From Balaenoptera acutorostrata (taxonomy: Eukaryota; Chordata; Mammalia; Artiodactyla; Balaenopteridae), in the NCBI RefSeq assembly GCF_949987535.1, contig NC_080082.1:47468374-47532373 (forward strand): a stretch of 64,000 nt of DNA, written 5' to 3'. A model generated the notes under the pieces. The model ran no database searches. It was not told the DNA's origin and saw only the letters and a list, made by a program, of their open reading frames with translations. Both the position numbers and the translations under genes were made by a program. This document shows positions 43,521-54,518 of this stretch, piece after piece (position 1 is the first letter of the stretch; every line of letters starts with the position of its first letter).

Positions 43521-43865
43521 CATTGGTCCCCACTCTCCTCTTGGCAGAGTTGTTAGTGACTTAGGTCCTCGGACCCTTTAATTACTAGAAATTCATAAGA
43601 GGCCAGAGGAGGAATTCAGGCAAGGCTTCATGGGACTCAGGCTGCAGCACCCCTCGCATGAAAAGCAAGTAACAGGTGCCCTTGCTCTCTCTCCTCTCCG
43701 AGCAGGGCAGGCTGGTTCCCTAAACGGGACGAGGGTAAGGGCAGGACCAGTGTGTCGGGCCAGAAGGGTGGCTTAAGTGGCCTGCCCACCGCTTGGTGGC
43801 GCTGTGGGCAGGGATCATGCGCAGTACTCAGTCTTTGCTCCCAGCACCTTAGAAGTGGCAGTTGG
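43521..43865. other. Unassigned intergenic sequence
   Basis: No gene. The 178-codon minus frame that crosses 43,637-44,173 is mostly SINE and L1 and is discounted. Confidence 0.4.
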
Positions 43866-44590
43866 TCAGAAAGAGAAAAACAAATACCGTACGCTAACAC
43901 GTATATATGGAATCTAAAAAAAAAAAGGTTCTGGGGGCTTCCCTGGTGGCGCAGTGGTTGAGAGTCTGCCTGCCAATGCAGGGGACACGGGTTCGAGCCC
44001 TGGTCTGGGAAGATCCCACATGCCGCAGAGCAGCTGGGCCCGTGAGCCACAATTACTGAGCTTGCGCATGTGGAGCCTGTGCTCCACAACAAGAGAGGCC
44101 GCGATAGTGAGAGGCCCGCGCACCGCGATGAAGAGTGGCCCCCGCTTGCCACAACTAGAGAAAGCCCTCGCACAGAAACGAAGACCCAACACAGCCATAA
44201 ATAAATAAATTAATTAATTAATTAAAAAAAAAAAAAGGTTCTGAAGAACCTAGGGGCAGGACAGGAATAAAGACACAGATGTAGAGAATGGATTTGAGGA
44301 CACCGGGAGGGGGAAGGGTAAGTTGGGATGAAGTGAGAGAGTGGCATGGACATATATACACTACCAAATGTAAAATAGATAGCCAGTGGGAAGCATCCGC
44401 ATAGCACAGGGAGATCAGCTCGGTGCTTTGTGACCACCTAGAGGGGTGGGATAGGGAGGGTGGGAGGGAGACGCAAGAGAGAGGGTATGTGGGGATATGT
44501 GTATATGTATAGCTGATCCACTTTGTTATACAGCAGAAACTAACACACCATGTAAAGCAATTATACTCCAATAAAGATGTTAAAAAAAAA
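43866..44590 (+). repeat. 5'-truncated young L1 split by a SINE
   Basis: Sense L1 from the very end of ORF2 (GTCAGAAAGAGAAAAACAAA TACCG) through the 3' UTR to a CCAATAAAGATGTTAAAAAA end. Interrupted at 43,934-44,225. Its 3' UTR closely matches that of the L1 at 24,515-25,797. Confidence 0.93.
43934..44225 (+). repeat. CHR SINE inside the L1
   Basis: Sense copy: GGGGCTTCCCTGGTGGCGCAG head, B box GGTTCGAGCCC, AGAGGCCGCGATAGTGAGAGG, ATAAATAAATTAATTAATTA tail. TSD is eleven A plus GGTTCTG at 43,916-43,933 and 44,226-44,243. Because it sits within a young L1 it is among the youngest insertions here. Confidence 0.97.
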
Positions 44591-45452
44591 AGAGGTGATG
44601 GTGGGTTTTGGCCTTTTTTATCTATTTGTTCATAATTTGCCCCAACTGGGCATGCATGTGGTTATTTTTAGTCCCTTATAGTTTCTTTGTACTCTGTTGC
44701 TGGAGGAGATGTTTGTCCAGGTGCAAGCCCTGCAGCAAAGGGTCCCAGGTCCCCACCCATCTCAGAATGGCCCTTTCCACACCCTTAGGGAAAATGGCTC
44801 TCAAGTTTGCATGTTCTTGATTTAGAGGAATGCCCCATTGACCAGAGTCCAAGGATCTTAAATACATTTCCAGGAGAGGGACCGACCAGTATGACTCCAG
44901 CATCTGCCCCTTGACCACTGAAAGATAAGGACAGGCTGTGACATTTCGGCATTTGCAATTCCATATACTACTTCAGGGACTACTGATGGCTGCCCTCACT
45001 ACCTCCTGATGCCTGGACCTGTGGAGAGAAGGGGGGGGGGGAACGTGTTATAATGGCATCCATCTCCCCCTCCCACCTCTGTGCTTATACGCCCTTTACC
45101 ATTTACTAATGTTTTCTTTTTTTTTTTTTTCTTGATCAGCATTGCTAAAATCTAAGTCATTTTTAACTTTTTCCAGAGAATCATTCCTCATATTAAAAAT
45201 CCTATTTTAGTTCTTTTCTCTAATCTGTCGTTCTCTAATTTTGTCTCCAGTAGTTCCATTTTTATTTTTCTTGGCTTTGTTTTATTGGTTTTCCAGCTTT
45301 TTATTGAATCCCTAGTTCATTTATTTTCATCCTCTCTTGCCTGATAATGAAAACGCTTCTTCTCTTGCTCTGAGCAACGTTTGCCTGCATCTCTCATGAG
45401 CTCTGGTGCCTGGTGCCCTCCACAGTCCTAACTTTTAAGGAGTCCATAATTG
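44591..45452. other. Intergenic, mostly unassigned
   Basis: No gene. An 11-base G run lies at 45,031-45,041. 45,130-45,360 is T-rich and may be old antisense L1 (CTGGCTTTGTTTTATTGG-like text), not secure. Confidence 0.35.
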
Positions 45453-45974
45453 TGTCAATGAAAAAATGCTGCCTGCCGTGTCAGTAAACAAAGGATGCTG
45501 TAGCCATCAAGCCATCACATTACAGCTGCCCCAACGGTGAGCCCTGAGGAAACTCAGGTTAGAAACAGGATGCCCGCCCTCAAGCAGTCAGCCACTGCAG
45601 CCACTCCCTACGATGCACCCTGAGGAGACTCAGGATGAGAAAGCACAGAATGCTGACCCCAGAGAGCTGAGGTGCATATCAAAGGAATGCTTTCAGTGAG
45701 CCTAGACTCTTGCATTTCCCATACATAGAAAAGCACTAAATTCCTTAATTCCTTGAGATGTCTGATTTTCTTGAATTAGCAGTAATCTTTTGATGTTCCG
45801 ACTACCTGGTCTTAGTTGCCAGAAACTCCTAGGTATCCTGGAGGACACTCACCTCTTCAGAGCAGTCCCTCAGAGCTCGGTGAGAGGCTGCATCCTGGGC
45901 GTAAGTCCTCAGTTTTGGTGGTCAAATAAAACATAATTCTCAACTTTTACGTTGTGTGCGTTTTTCAGTCAACA
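45453..45974 (+). repeat. Endogenous retrovirus LTR (ERVK-like)
   Basis: A 522-base TG...CA unit: starts TGTCAATG, ends CAGTCAACA. Contains CCTGCCGTGTCAGTAAAC, CCTGAGGAAACTCAGG and CCTGAGGAGACTCAGG repeats, GTCAAATAAAACATAATTC as polyadenylation region and TTTTACGTTGTGTG after it. No gag, pol or env beside it, so a solo LTR. Class from recognition of a cetartiodactyl LTR type, not tested. No clear TSD. Confidence 0.65.
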
Positions 45975-46118
45975 CTTGCTTTTTGGAAGAAGTTAACCCT
46001 TGACAGAGGGTTACTGAAAAGACTTATTTGCTTAACTTCCAGGCCTTGAATTTTTAAAATAAACTTTTTGTAATTGGTTTTTAGTTTTATGACGTTGTTG
46101 TCAGAAAATGTACTCCTG

Positions 46119-46494
46119 GGACTTCCGTGGTGGCACAGTGGTTAAGAATCCGCCTGCCAATGCAGGGGACACGGGTTCGATCCCTGGTCTGGGAAGATCC
46201 CACATGCTGCAGAGCAACTAAGCCCGTGCACCACAACTACTGAGCCTGCGATCTAGAGCCTGGGAGCCACAACTACTCAGCCCGCATGCCACAACTACTG
46301 AAGACCGTGCGCCTAGAGCCCGTGCTCTGCAACAAGAGAAGCCACTGCAATGAGAAGCCCGCGCACCACAACAAAGAGTAGCCCCCACTCGCAGCAACTA
46401 GAGAAAGCCCGCGGGCAGCAACGAAGACCCAATGCAGCCAAAAATAAATAAATTTAAATAAATAAATTTTAAAAAAGAAAGAAAGAAAATGTAC
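46119..46494 (+). repeat. Full-length CHR SINE
   Basis: Sense: GGACTTCCGTGGTGGCACAG, B box GGTTCGATCCC, multiple ACAACTACTGA blocks and AAATAAATAAATT tail. TSD GAAAATGTACTCCTG (46,104-46,118) and GAAAATGTACTTCTG (46,495-46,509), 14/15. Confidence 0.97.
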
Positions 46495-46509
46495 TTCTGC
46501 CGTGTGGAA

Positions 46510-46869
46510 CTGGAGAGTTTCCCATACCCTGAGACAAGAAGGTGATTATGCACAGGGCACAAAATTCCATGGATCTGTAAGTCAACATTATACAAAGCCT
46601 CTAACCCTTCTGTTTTTCCTGTTTGACCTGTCAGAGGTTGAGAACCGTGTGTTCAAGTGTCTCACTCTGATTTTCCTTAATGACAGTTTATTCTTTCTTT
46701 CTTTTTTTTTTTTGCTTTGTATATTTCAACTTCAGTAATTTACTACATCTGTGTGGGTGATATGAACATCTTCATTGTGAATCATGCCCTCTGTATCATT
46801 AATACATTGACCCAAATCCATATCACATATTAATGATATAACCCCAGTTTTTTTTTTCTTGCAGCTGCC
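46510..46869. other. Unassigned intergenic sequence
   Basis: No gene; T runs at 46,697-46,713 and 46,849-46,857. Confidence 0.4.
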
Positions 46870-47020
46870 TGACACTCATTCGTTCATTCATTCCTTCAAA
46901 TATTTGATCATCTGCCATGTGCGGGGGCTGCATCCCTGGTGCTGGGGACAAAGGGGTGAATGGAAGCAACAAGAACCCTGCGCTCAGGGAGCTTCTAGTG
47001 AAGGAGAGAGACGGTGAGCA
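46870..47020 (+). repeat. Ancestral repeat fragment (L2/MIR age)
   Basis: CACTCATTCGTTCATTCATTCC, GGTGCTGGGGACAAAGGGGTG AATGGAAGC and CTCAGGGAGCTTCTAGTG match the family seen at 9,150. A CA-rich tract follows to 47,110. Confidence 0.55.
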
Positions 47021-47124
47021 AATTTACCAAGGATGTTAGACCCCCATTCGCACATACCCACACACTCGCACATTCACACGCTGTCGTACACAGACACACT
47101 CTCAGACACATCCCTGCACACTCT

Positions 47125-47252
47125 CATCTTGAATCTGTATCAGTATTCCTATAGAATAGATTTCTAGGAAGGGAATTTGGGGGTTGAAAGTCATGGGCAT
47201 TTTAAATGGACAAAAACTGTCACATTTACCCATTCCAAAGAGGGCGTAATTT
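47125..47252 (-). repeat. Old antisense L1, left part
   Basis: ATTCCTATAGAATAGATTTC TAGGAAGGG and GGGCATTTTAAATGGAC are reverse ORF2/3' region. It continues at 47,838 after an LTR. Confidence 0.6.
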
Positions 47253-47837
47253 TGCAAGCAGCTTTTGGAAGGAAAGAGCTCTTTGCAGAAAAAAGCTCTC
47301 TGCTGGAGGCCTCCTTGTCTTGTCACTAACCTGACACAAGGCACCCCCATGCTGTACTCATCTCCAGACCTAGCACACCTTTCGAATCTTTTGACCACAC
47401 AATACCTTGCCTAATCTGTTGGTTCTTTCCATAGATCAAAGAAGCAGAAATGAAGAATAAGTAATTAATAGATGACCAGATCTCTTCCTTAGCTTCCCTT
47501 TCAGTACTCTCTCGAACAAACTGCGTGAACAAGAGAGCATCTAAAGAAAAGCCACAAGAAGTCAGCAAGCCTGCACACAAGCCTGCACACAGTAGGGGAT
47601 GGCGATGACTCTGACCCCCGTTTCAATGATTAACTGAGATTACTTCCCTTTCTCCCTTTAAAAACTTTCATGGCCAAGCAGAACCTTTGGAGGTGGTTTT
47701 TGGAGGACACTGAGTCCACCATCTCCCCAGAATGCCAGCATTCTGATTAAAAGCAACTTTCCTTTCTACAACCATTTTTCTCTCCCTCTTGCGTACTGAT
47801 TTTTGAGCAGTGAGCAGCCGGACCTGGTTTGGTAACA
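47253..47837 (+). repeat. Solo LTR (ERV1-like) inserted in L1
   Basis: 585 bases beginning TG and ending CA (GGTAACA). Near the 3' end: TGATTAAAAGCAACTTTCC, CTCTCCCTCTTGCGTACTG and GAGCAGTGAGCAGCCGGACC, typical of a gammaretroviral-type U5 edge. The 4-base flanks ATTT (47,249-47,252 and 47,838-47,841) match, and the L1 reads across the insertion. No internal viral sequence. Confidence 0.7.
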
Positions 47838-48290
47838 ATTTCACACTCCCATCAACAGAGCAGGAATACTTCTCCCCAACACCCCTACAAACACTAAATT
47901 TTTTTCTAAATTTTTACATTTAGGTTTGTCCAACAGTGTTGGTTTTCTTTTTTTGCTAGTTTATTTATATCTCTTTGATTCATAAACTTGAGTACCTTTT
48001 ACCACATGTCTTATCTATTTTTAGAAGCCCTTTACATGTTATGGATATTAATGCTTTGCTATATGTCACAAATATGTTTTCAATTTTGTTATTTACTGTT
48101 TAGCTTTATTTATGATGTGGCTGTGTATATAAGTTTTAAATTTGAGGGGTCCACTCTTTTTTTCTTCTATTGCTTCTAGGTTTCTTTTCTTTCCATCTCT
48201 CAGATTATGAAAATAGGCTCCTATATTTTCTTCTGCTACTCTAGAAATTCTTTTATTTTTAATCCATCAAGGTTTCTGTGAATAACATGA
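47838..48290 (-). repeat. Old antisense L1, right part
   Basis: TTCACACTCCCATCAACAGAGC, then TTAGAAGCCCTTTACATG, GGATATTAATGCTTTGC continue the reverse L1. Confidence 0.6.
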
Positions 48291-49422
48291 AAGCAGAGAA
48301 GTAACTTCTCCCAAATGGATAACCAGTTGTCCAAGGCTATGTTTTCTAACTAATCAATGGACGAATCCACCAAAAGAAGTGAAATACTTTATCAGAGAAA
48401 GGAGGAGAGGAGAGAGATGCCAGCATCTGTTCCAGTGCAAAAAATTTTCTTTCCAAATCTAAGAGCCTGTATTCAAAGAGGAAACAGTAACTACATGATA
48501 AGGAGCCATATCCAGCCAACAGCCTTTCTTTATTTAAGGAAGATGGGTCTTTTTCCACAGAAGAGGTCAGGCTTCTGGTCTGAGTCCAAAATGCAAGGAG
48601 GTGGCCACCCGGTCATGAGCTGAGCTCCTAAATCTCAGGAAAAAAACATACCAGGAGTGAAGGCGGCTAATACAGCATGCATGGTGTGATGAACACTGCC
48701 ATGGGGACCAATTTAATACAAAGCCAAGTCCTTTGTTTTGTTAAAACTCAAATGCTTATCTTGAAGAAGGAGGTTGTCATGGTAACTCTTTCAGAAACAA
48801 TGTCTTCCCTGTGGACCAGTTGTCTAAACTCTGGAGAATAGCATTCCACTCTGTGATGACAATAAAAACCCACTGGGGAGGGGGAACCTGGCAGCCCCTG
48901 GGTGTACCACAGGGAGACCCTCACTGGTATTCAAAACACTTCAAAAATGGTAAAACAAGAACTTAAAGTTACATGACACTTGTAAAAAGAGAAGTTGCTT
49001 AGATCAACTATTTTACTACACAGATATGAAGTAGTAATAAAAATGACAAAATGAACAGTGTGATAATTATAATAATATTAGAATGGGTTTGCTTTTTTAA
49101 AATATGGGGATTTTCAATACTAAATTAAAATACACTAACCTAAACTTTCTCCATTTTCATCTTCTACAGCTTCTAAACTATTGTCTTCTTAAGTCTTAAA
49201 CCTATTTCTGGGTAACAAGCACCCAGAGCTTGACAGAACCAGGTTGAATCTGAGCCCTGGTACTTCCCAGACGTGTGACTGCATTGGTCATGGTCTCTGC
49301 TGGGTGCTCAGAAGGTTTAAGAAAAGCTGTTTAATGAACATGTAACTGAGCAGGACCCTCTGAGACCTTCCCAGAATAGACCACCACCCATGTCCTCCAC
49401 CTGCCTTTTGTCGGTAAAAATC
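48291..49422. other. Unassigned intergenic sequence
   Basis: No coding frame above about 90 codons and no recognised repeat. 88-codon frame at 48,357-48,623 has no support. Confidence 0.35.
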
Positions 49423-49930
49423 TGTAGTCAAAGAATAAATTTAATTAGAGAAGTGAAAAAATGCAGAAAGAAAGGAAAACAGTCAAGAAAGACAAAATAA
49501 TACTTTAGCCATTAAACAAAGTCAAGAACCTTTAGTTCTTCCTCAAGGACTATAAATGATATTCTGAGCCATGTCCTTTGAGCTGTTTTGCAGATACTGA
49601 AACCCCCACCAGGTGGAAGAAGTCAACTGTATGCTGCCTACAAGCACGTAGACCCCAGACCTGTTGGAACCAGAAGGTTGGTGATGCTGACTCCCGATTA
49701 CCTCACCACCAACCAATCAGAAGTATGTCCGCTAGCTGACCACGCCCTGCTCCCTGAACACTATAAGACTCCTCACAACCCCCTCCAGGGTGGGACACAC
49801 AGTTCTGAGGGCATTAGCCCTCTGTGGCCCCCTTTGCCTGGCAAAGCAATAAAACTATTCTACTTTACCCAAAACTCTGTCTCCACGTTTCTATTTGGCA
49901 CCGGTGAACAGAAGCCGAGTTTTGGCAACA
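49423..49930 (+). repeat. Solo LTR, ERV1-like (cetartiodactyl type)
   Basis: Starts TGTAGTCAAAGAATAAATTT and ends GAGTTTTGGCAACA. Promoter-like CTATAAGACTCCTCACAACC, polyadenylation signal GCAATAAAACTATTC and R/U5-like CTCTGTCTCCACG all stand in the usual order. The 137-codon frame at 49,588-50,001 is LTR sequence. No TSD is evident. Confidence 0.75.
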
Positions 49931-50084
49931 AACAGACTTCAAAGGTGTGGGCTGGGGTATGGGGACCAGCAACCCTGGGAAGCTGTTACTCCCGGACCTG
50001 AAGAGGTCAGAGGAGGAACCCTGTGAGCACTGGGGCTGTGCGAGGGGGTCCGCGACAGGAGGTGTGGCCTTAGGTAGAAGAAGG
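49931..50084. other. Short unassigned stretch
   Basis: GC-richer; nothing recognised. Confidence 0.35.
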
Positions 50085-50275
50085 CTGCCAGGTTCAGAAT
50101 GCAGGTTCTGGGGTTTAAATCCTGCCTGGACAAGCTACATGCCTTGGTTACCTCATCTGTACATGTGGCTAATAATACTGCAAATTTCATAGGGCTAAGG
50201 TTTAAATTTGATACTGATTAAAACACTTGGAACAGTGGTTGGCACTGTTCAAATCGTAAGTACTCAAATGTGAGC
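50085..50275 (+). repeat. MIR SINE
   Basis: GCAGGTTCTGGGGTTTAAATCC, GGTTACCTCATCTGTACATG, CATAGGGCTAAGG and GTAAGTACTCAAATG follow MIR order. Confidence 0.75.
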
Positions 50276-51582
50276 ACATAGTAATAATAGCTAAGGAAAT
50301 TAACCTTGCAAATTACATTTTTTTTAATGGAAAGAGGACTTCAAAGTTTTTAGAGAAAGCAATTTTCACCCTAGAACCCCTAACCCAAGCCAACTATCAA
50401 TCAAGTGTTTTCAAATATGCAAAGATTTAGAAAACTGACCTGCCAAGCACTCATTCTGAGAAAGTTACATGTGGATGCACTTAACTACAAATGAGGTCTT
50501 CCAGTGAACAGTATTTGCAGGGTAAGAGCACCAAGTCCCCATCTTTCACAATGGGAGCCAGTGTGTAATATCCATGGAACAGAGATCCACATATGTTAAT
50601 TACAGTCTCGGATGTAAACACTAGAGAAACTAAATAGAAAATTGAGGAGTGACTCAGAGGGGAAGGTGATGAGATGGGGAACTCTTTCCATTGTAAGCAA
50701 TTCTCTATGCATGTTTTCCACCATGTGAAAATTGATAAAAACAATTTTAATTTTTCACTGATGATCATTCTGTGACATCAAAACACATCTTCGATAATAT
50801 TCAACAGGTGGTTTTACCATTTTAAAAAAGCCTTGATCAACACAAGGGAAAGGGGGTGATACAGATTGAGACTTAACAGGCATCTCAGCCAATCACAAAC
50901 ATTCTCTGAAAACCCATTAGAACAAATTTAAAAAGCAGTTGAATCATTTGAGCATTTGCTGATTAGGTATTTGATTTTAAGGAACTGCAGAAGGGTTATT
51001 GTGGATTTTTTTATGTTTTCTTTTTTTAGAAATACATGTTGAAATATTTACAGATGAAATTATATGGCGTCTGGGATTACTTCAAAATCATCCAGTGGGA
51101 AGAGGGTACTGATGAAAGCAAACTGACTATAAGTTGATAATTACTGAAATGTGGGGGTCATATGATTTTCCTAACTTGTATGTATGTATGAAATTGTCCA
51201 TATTAAAGCCAGACACAGAATAGGGATGTATACACTAAGTGGCAACAGCTCACATTTTGACATCTTATATTTTTTATTTAAAATGTAATGTTCAGTTTTA
51301 AGATAAAGCCTTAATTGGGGCAGATTCTCCTCCTTCTAAGGGATTTGAACATAAATTTCTGAAGAGTTGAAGTGTGGACTCCACTGGCAATCTCCAGCTC
51401 TTGGGTGGTGTAGAACAGAGACAAGCGATACACAAAAGGGAACAATTCTTGTGCTCCCCAAAGCTCCAAGGACCCTTCTGAAACAGCCCCGAGTCCCCCG
51501 CACCCCTCACCAAGTCCAACCCCTGATTCACTTGTTGGGCTGGTTTGCTGTGCCCGGCCAGGATGCCACATTCGTTGGCAGT
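50276..51582. other. Intergenic, mostly unassigned
   Basis: 50,360-50,440 (CCAAGCCAACTATCAATCAAG) and 51,020-51,210 (ATACATGTTGAAATATTTAC, GTCTGGGATTACTTCAAAATC) look like old L1-type tails. Overlapping minus frames at 51,298-51,687 (Ser/Pro-rich) are unsupported. Confidence 0.35.
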
Positions 51583-51602
51583 GGGAGGGCTGGGTGGGGG
51601 GG
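51583..51602 (+). other. Predicted G-quadruplex motif
   Basis: GGGAGGGCTGGGTGGGGGGG: four or more G3 tracts with loops of 1, 2 and 1 base, an arrangement known to fold stably. It stands alone, outside any L1. Confidence 0.7.
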
Positions 51603-51639
51603 AGAATGAAGCAGGAGGAGAGAGTGTGGGGCAAGATTT

Positions 51640-51715
51640 GAGAGCGAGAACCAGACTGTCAGCTGGAACAGTGCATACAGTAAGCACTTAATAAGTGTTT
51701 GACTGGATGGATGAG
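51640..51715 (+). repeat. MIR/L2-type tail
   Basis: CAGTGCATACAGTAAGCACTT AATAAGTGTTTGACTGG is the usual end of MIR/L2 elements. Confidence 0.55.
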
Positions 51716-52916
51716 AACCAAAGCACAGATACTGAAGAAAGGCAGTAACTTTTTCCCAGAGGTAAGAGAAGAGGTCTGTTGATAAAGACTATAATAAAAA
51801 TGTACATAATTTCCAACAAAAAGCCAAGAGCTCCCTGGCAGGAATAAGTGCCAATGTTCCAAATATTCCAGTGCTCCACTGAGGGTCATTCTCACTAAGG
51901 GAGTTTCTGCGATTCTTGTCTACACTCTTTTCTAACCCCCATTTATTTACCTTTTTAGATTTCCGTATTATTTTTCTACTGCATTTACTGGTTGATTTGC
52001 ATATAGTGTGGCCACTGCAACCGATCCGACGTCATAAATATGCAAAGGCAGCCACAGGCGTATCAAAGGGATTTAAGAAACAAACTAAAAGGTCAAAAAT
52101 ATGACTTCTTAGACATAAGTGAAAAAGACATCCCAGACATGGCAAGATTGCATGTAAATTGCTTCAGCTGAATTTAGACACTCAATTAGGCACTTAATTA
52201 TCCTGAAGCTTTATTGATGCCCTATTAGAAGTGGGCTCCATCCCTTAGAATCAAATAAAAGACACAGGTCAGCTCCCTGGAGCGGCCTGAAGGCAGATCT
52301 GATGGGTTGAGGCAGGTAGCTTTCAATCAACAGTTCGCGGACCCCCTCCGCTCCTGCTGTCCTGGTCACATCTCTCATTGAACAAGCATTTTCCCCCTGA
52401 GAGCATCTCAAACCTGAATTTTAAATGTGGCTTTTCTTCCAGGACTCCAAGCAATCTCTCTGCATGGCCTGGCTGTAAGGCCGCCAACATTCAGCCGCAG
52501 CTGACCCCTCTCGGACCTTCCAGGGGTCACCATCCCAGCTGCTCTCCTGAGCTGCTCCAAGTGGGACCCTGATGGAGCTGTTAGTGGTCTACAGCCCACC
52601 CCCTCATTAGTAACTTAGGTCCACAGGCAGCAGGCTCCAGGTCCCTGCCCCGGTATCACATTATATGATAATTATACTCAGATTAGTTTTTCATACCCTT
52701 CGGACAGAGACGTGTTAATTTGGATTTTTAGACATTAAAATCTTATAAAGTTCTCAGGTGATTTTAAGTCCAGTTTCTTAACTGGGGTGCCCTAATGGAG
52801 AGAAAAAGATGTGGCTATCGGCTTCCTATCAAGAGCTGTTTCCTCAAGTGACTTTAATAAGAAGCTTCTTGGGGGCAGGGATGTCATGTTTCATATCCAG
52901 TTCAGCACCTATTTTT
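51716..52916. other. Intergenic, largely unique
   Basis: No repeat recognised. 52,100-52,240 is AT-rich and motif-dense; see findings. Minus frames near 52,211-52,599 are unsupported. Confidence 0.35.
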
Positions 52917-53242
52917 ATTTTTATTTTTTTATAAATTTATTATTTATTTATTTTTTGACTGCATTGGGTATTCGTTGCTGGGCGGGGCTTTCTCTAGATG
53001 CGGCGCGCGGGGGCTACTCTTCGTCGCAGTGCGCAGGCTTCTCATTGTGGTGGCTTCTCTTGCTGCAAAGCACAGGCTCTAGGCGCGCGGGCTTCAGTAG
53101 TTGTGGCGTGCGGGCTTCAGTAGTTGTGGCGCACAGGCTTAGTTGCTCCGCGGCATGTGGGATCTTCCTGGCCCAGGGCTCGAACCCGTGTCCCCTGTGT
53201 TGGCAGGCAGGCTCTTAACCACTGGGCCACCAGGGAAGTCCC
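52917..53242 (-). repeat. CHR SINE
   Basis: Antisense: TTTATTATTTATTTATTTTT, GCATTGGGTATTCGTTGCTGGG, head ending CCACCAGGGAAGTCCC. Flanks CAGCACCTATTTTT and TGGCACCTCATTTTT form an imperfect TSD. Frames of 103-135 codons here are SINE sequence. Confidence 0.95.
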
Positions 53243-53469
53243 TGGCACCTCATTTTTTAAATGCCCGTAACCTATTTACTGACTGTCTTCACACCTGCTC
53301 AACAGTTCTCACCTTCACAGCCCCAAATCAGACAAAGGCAGCAACAAGAACTGGATCAATTGGCCACCTAAGTTCATCATTTATTCTTTCAAACTCATCA
53401 CCATCAGAAATAGAACTGTCCAAGGTACCTCCAAATAACCTACCCAAGTGGTGAAACATTAGTCACTGC

Positions 53470-53670
53470 TCTCTTTGTCCAGAGCAGCTGTTAACAGTTC
53501 AGGCTCCAGGGCTGCAACACCAGCTCCTCTGATTACCAGCTGCTTAACCTCTCTGGACTCCACTTTCTCATCTGTAAAGTGGGACTGCTGTAGGATTAAA
53601 AGAAATAATGCCCTGAAGCACACAACACAGTGTCTGGCCCACAGAGCCTTCAATAAACGTTATTTGTTTT
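53470..53670 (+). repeat. MIR SINE
   Basis: AACAGTTCAGGCTCCAGGGC, CTTAACCTCTCTGGACTCC, CTCATCTGTAAAGTGGGAC, AGGATTAAAAGAAATAATG and CACAGTGTCTGGCCCACAGAG, in MIR order. Confidence 0.88.
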
Positions 53671-53702
53671 TTATGAATATAGAAAAAGAAAAAATACATA
53701 TT

Positions 53703-53857
53703 GAATCATTCTCAAGTGGTAAAATATATATTATGTAATAATAGTATATATATTATGATAGTATATATAAATATATATAATAATATATAATATGATATAT
53801 AGTATATGTTTTTTTTCTTTTTCCTTTTCTTTTTCTTTTACCACTTTAGAATGATTC
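53703..53857. repeat. Inverted repeat around an AT-rich core
   Basis: Left arm 53,703-53,724 (GAATCATTCTCAAGTGG TAAAA) pairs with right arm 53,836-53,857 at 21 of 22 positions. The 111-base loop is almost pure A/T with many TATATA palindromes plus a pyrimidine run. No transposon family recognised. Confidence 0.85.
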
Positions 53858-54371
53858 CACAGGTAGGGACACTTCAATTATGTTCTCTGCCTAGTGAGCA
53901 TTCTTGTTGATTCTGGCTGTTTCTCCCTCCCTTGATGGAATCTATCTGTGTCTATCTGTGCCTATCTGGGTCTCTGTCTCTCCTTCTCCCTTTCTCTCCA
54001 GGAACTCCCATAAACTGAGGTTCCTCCCCCCCTCCCTGAGAATATCAGCCTCTATCCCCCACCCACCACCCCCATCCTTCCCTAGATCCTCCCAAACTTC
54101 CTGGCCCCGCTCCCTTCCCTATCCGACTCTCACACTGAATCCCAGGGTTGGTCGGTCTCCCTCTGGCATTCCCAATGCCCTGCCTCAGTCTCACAGCCCA
54201 CCTGCCCCAGTCCTACACCGGCCAGGCGGCCAAATCCTGCTCTAGAAGCCACGCAGCCCCACAGGCTGGCAGCCACTGCCACAGCTGGGCCTTCAGGACA
54301 CACACCTCTCCCTCTGCCTTTCAAAACGCCAGTGGCAGAAGACTGTGGTTCTTGGTATCTGTGATTAGTTA
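53858..54371. other. Unassigned CT-rich intergenic sequence
   Basis: TCTATCTGTG repeats near 53,940-53,975, then C-rich sequence. Open frames (113 codons plus strand, 64 minus) are low-complexity Pro/Ser-rich and unsupported. Confidence 0.35.
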
Positions 54372-54384
54372 AAACTATTTCTGG

Positions 54385-54505
54385 GGACTTCCCTGGCGGT
54401 CCAGTGGTCAGGGCTCTGCGCTTCCACTGCCGGGGGCCTGGATTCGATCCCTGGTCGGGGAACTAAGATCCTGCAAGCCGTGCAGTGCGGCCAAAAAAAA
54501 AAACC
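54385..54505 (+). repeat. Short CHR-type SINE
   Basis: Sense: GGACTTCCCTGGCGGTCCAG, B box GATTCGATCCC, GGTCGGGGAACTAAGATCC, CAAGCCGTGC, poly(A). TSD AAACTATTTCTGG at 54,372-54,384 and 54,506-54,518, perfect. Confidence 0.96.
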
Positions 54506-54518
54506 AAACTATTTCTGG

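Noticed and set aside
43637..44173. 178-codon minus-strand open frame
   Set aside because: Most of it is antisense CHR SINE and L1 sequence. The same peptide-like strings recur at every antisense SINE.
49588..50001. 137-codon plus-strand frame
   Set aside because: Lies across the R/U5 and flank of an ERV LTR. No protein similarity.
51298..51687. 129- and 107-codon overlapping minus frames
   Set aside because: Ser/Pro-rich, overlapping each other in different phases, with no splice sites or CpG island.
53904..54245. 113-codon Pro/Ser-rich plus frame
   Set aside because: Arises from CT-rich low-complexity DNA; no supporting signal.
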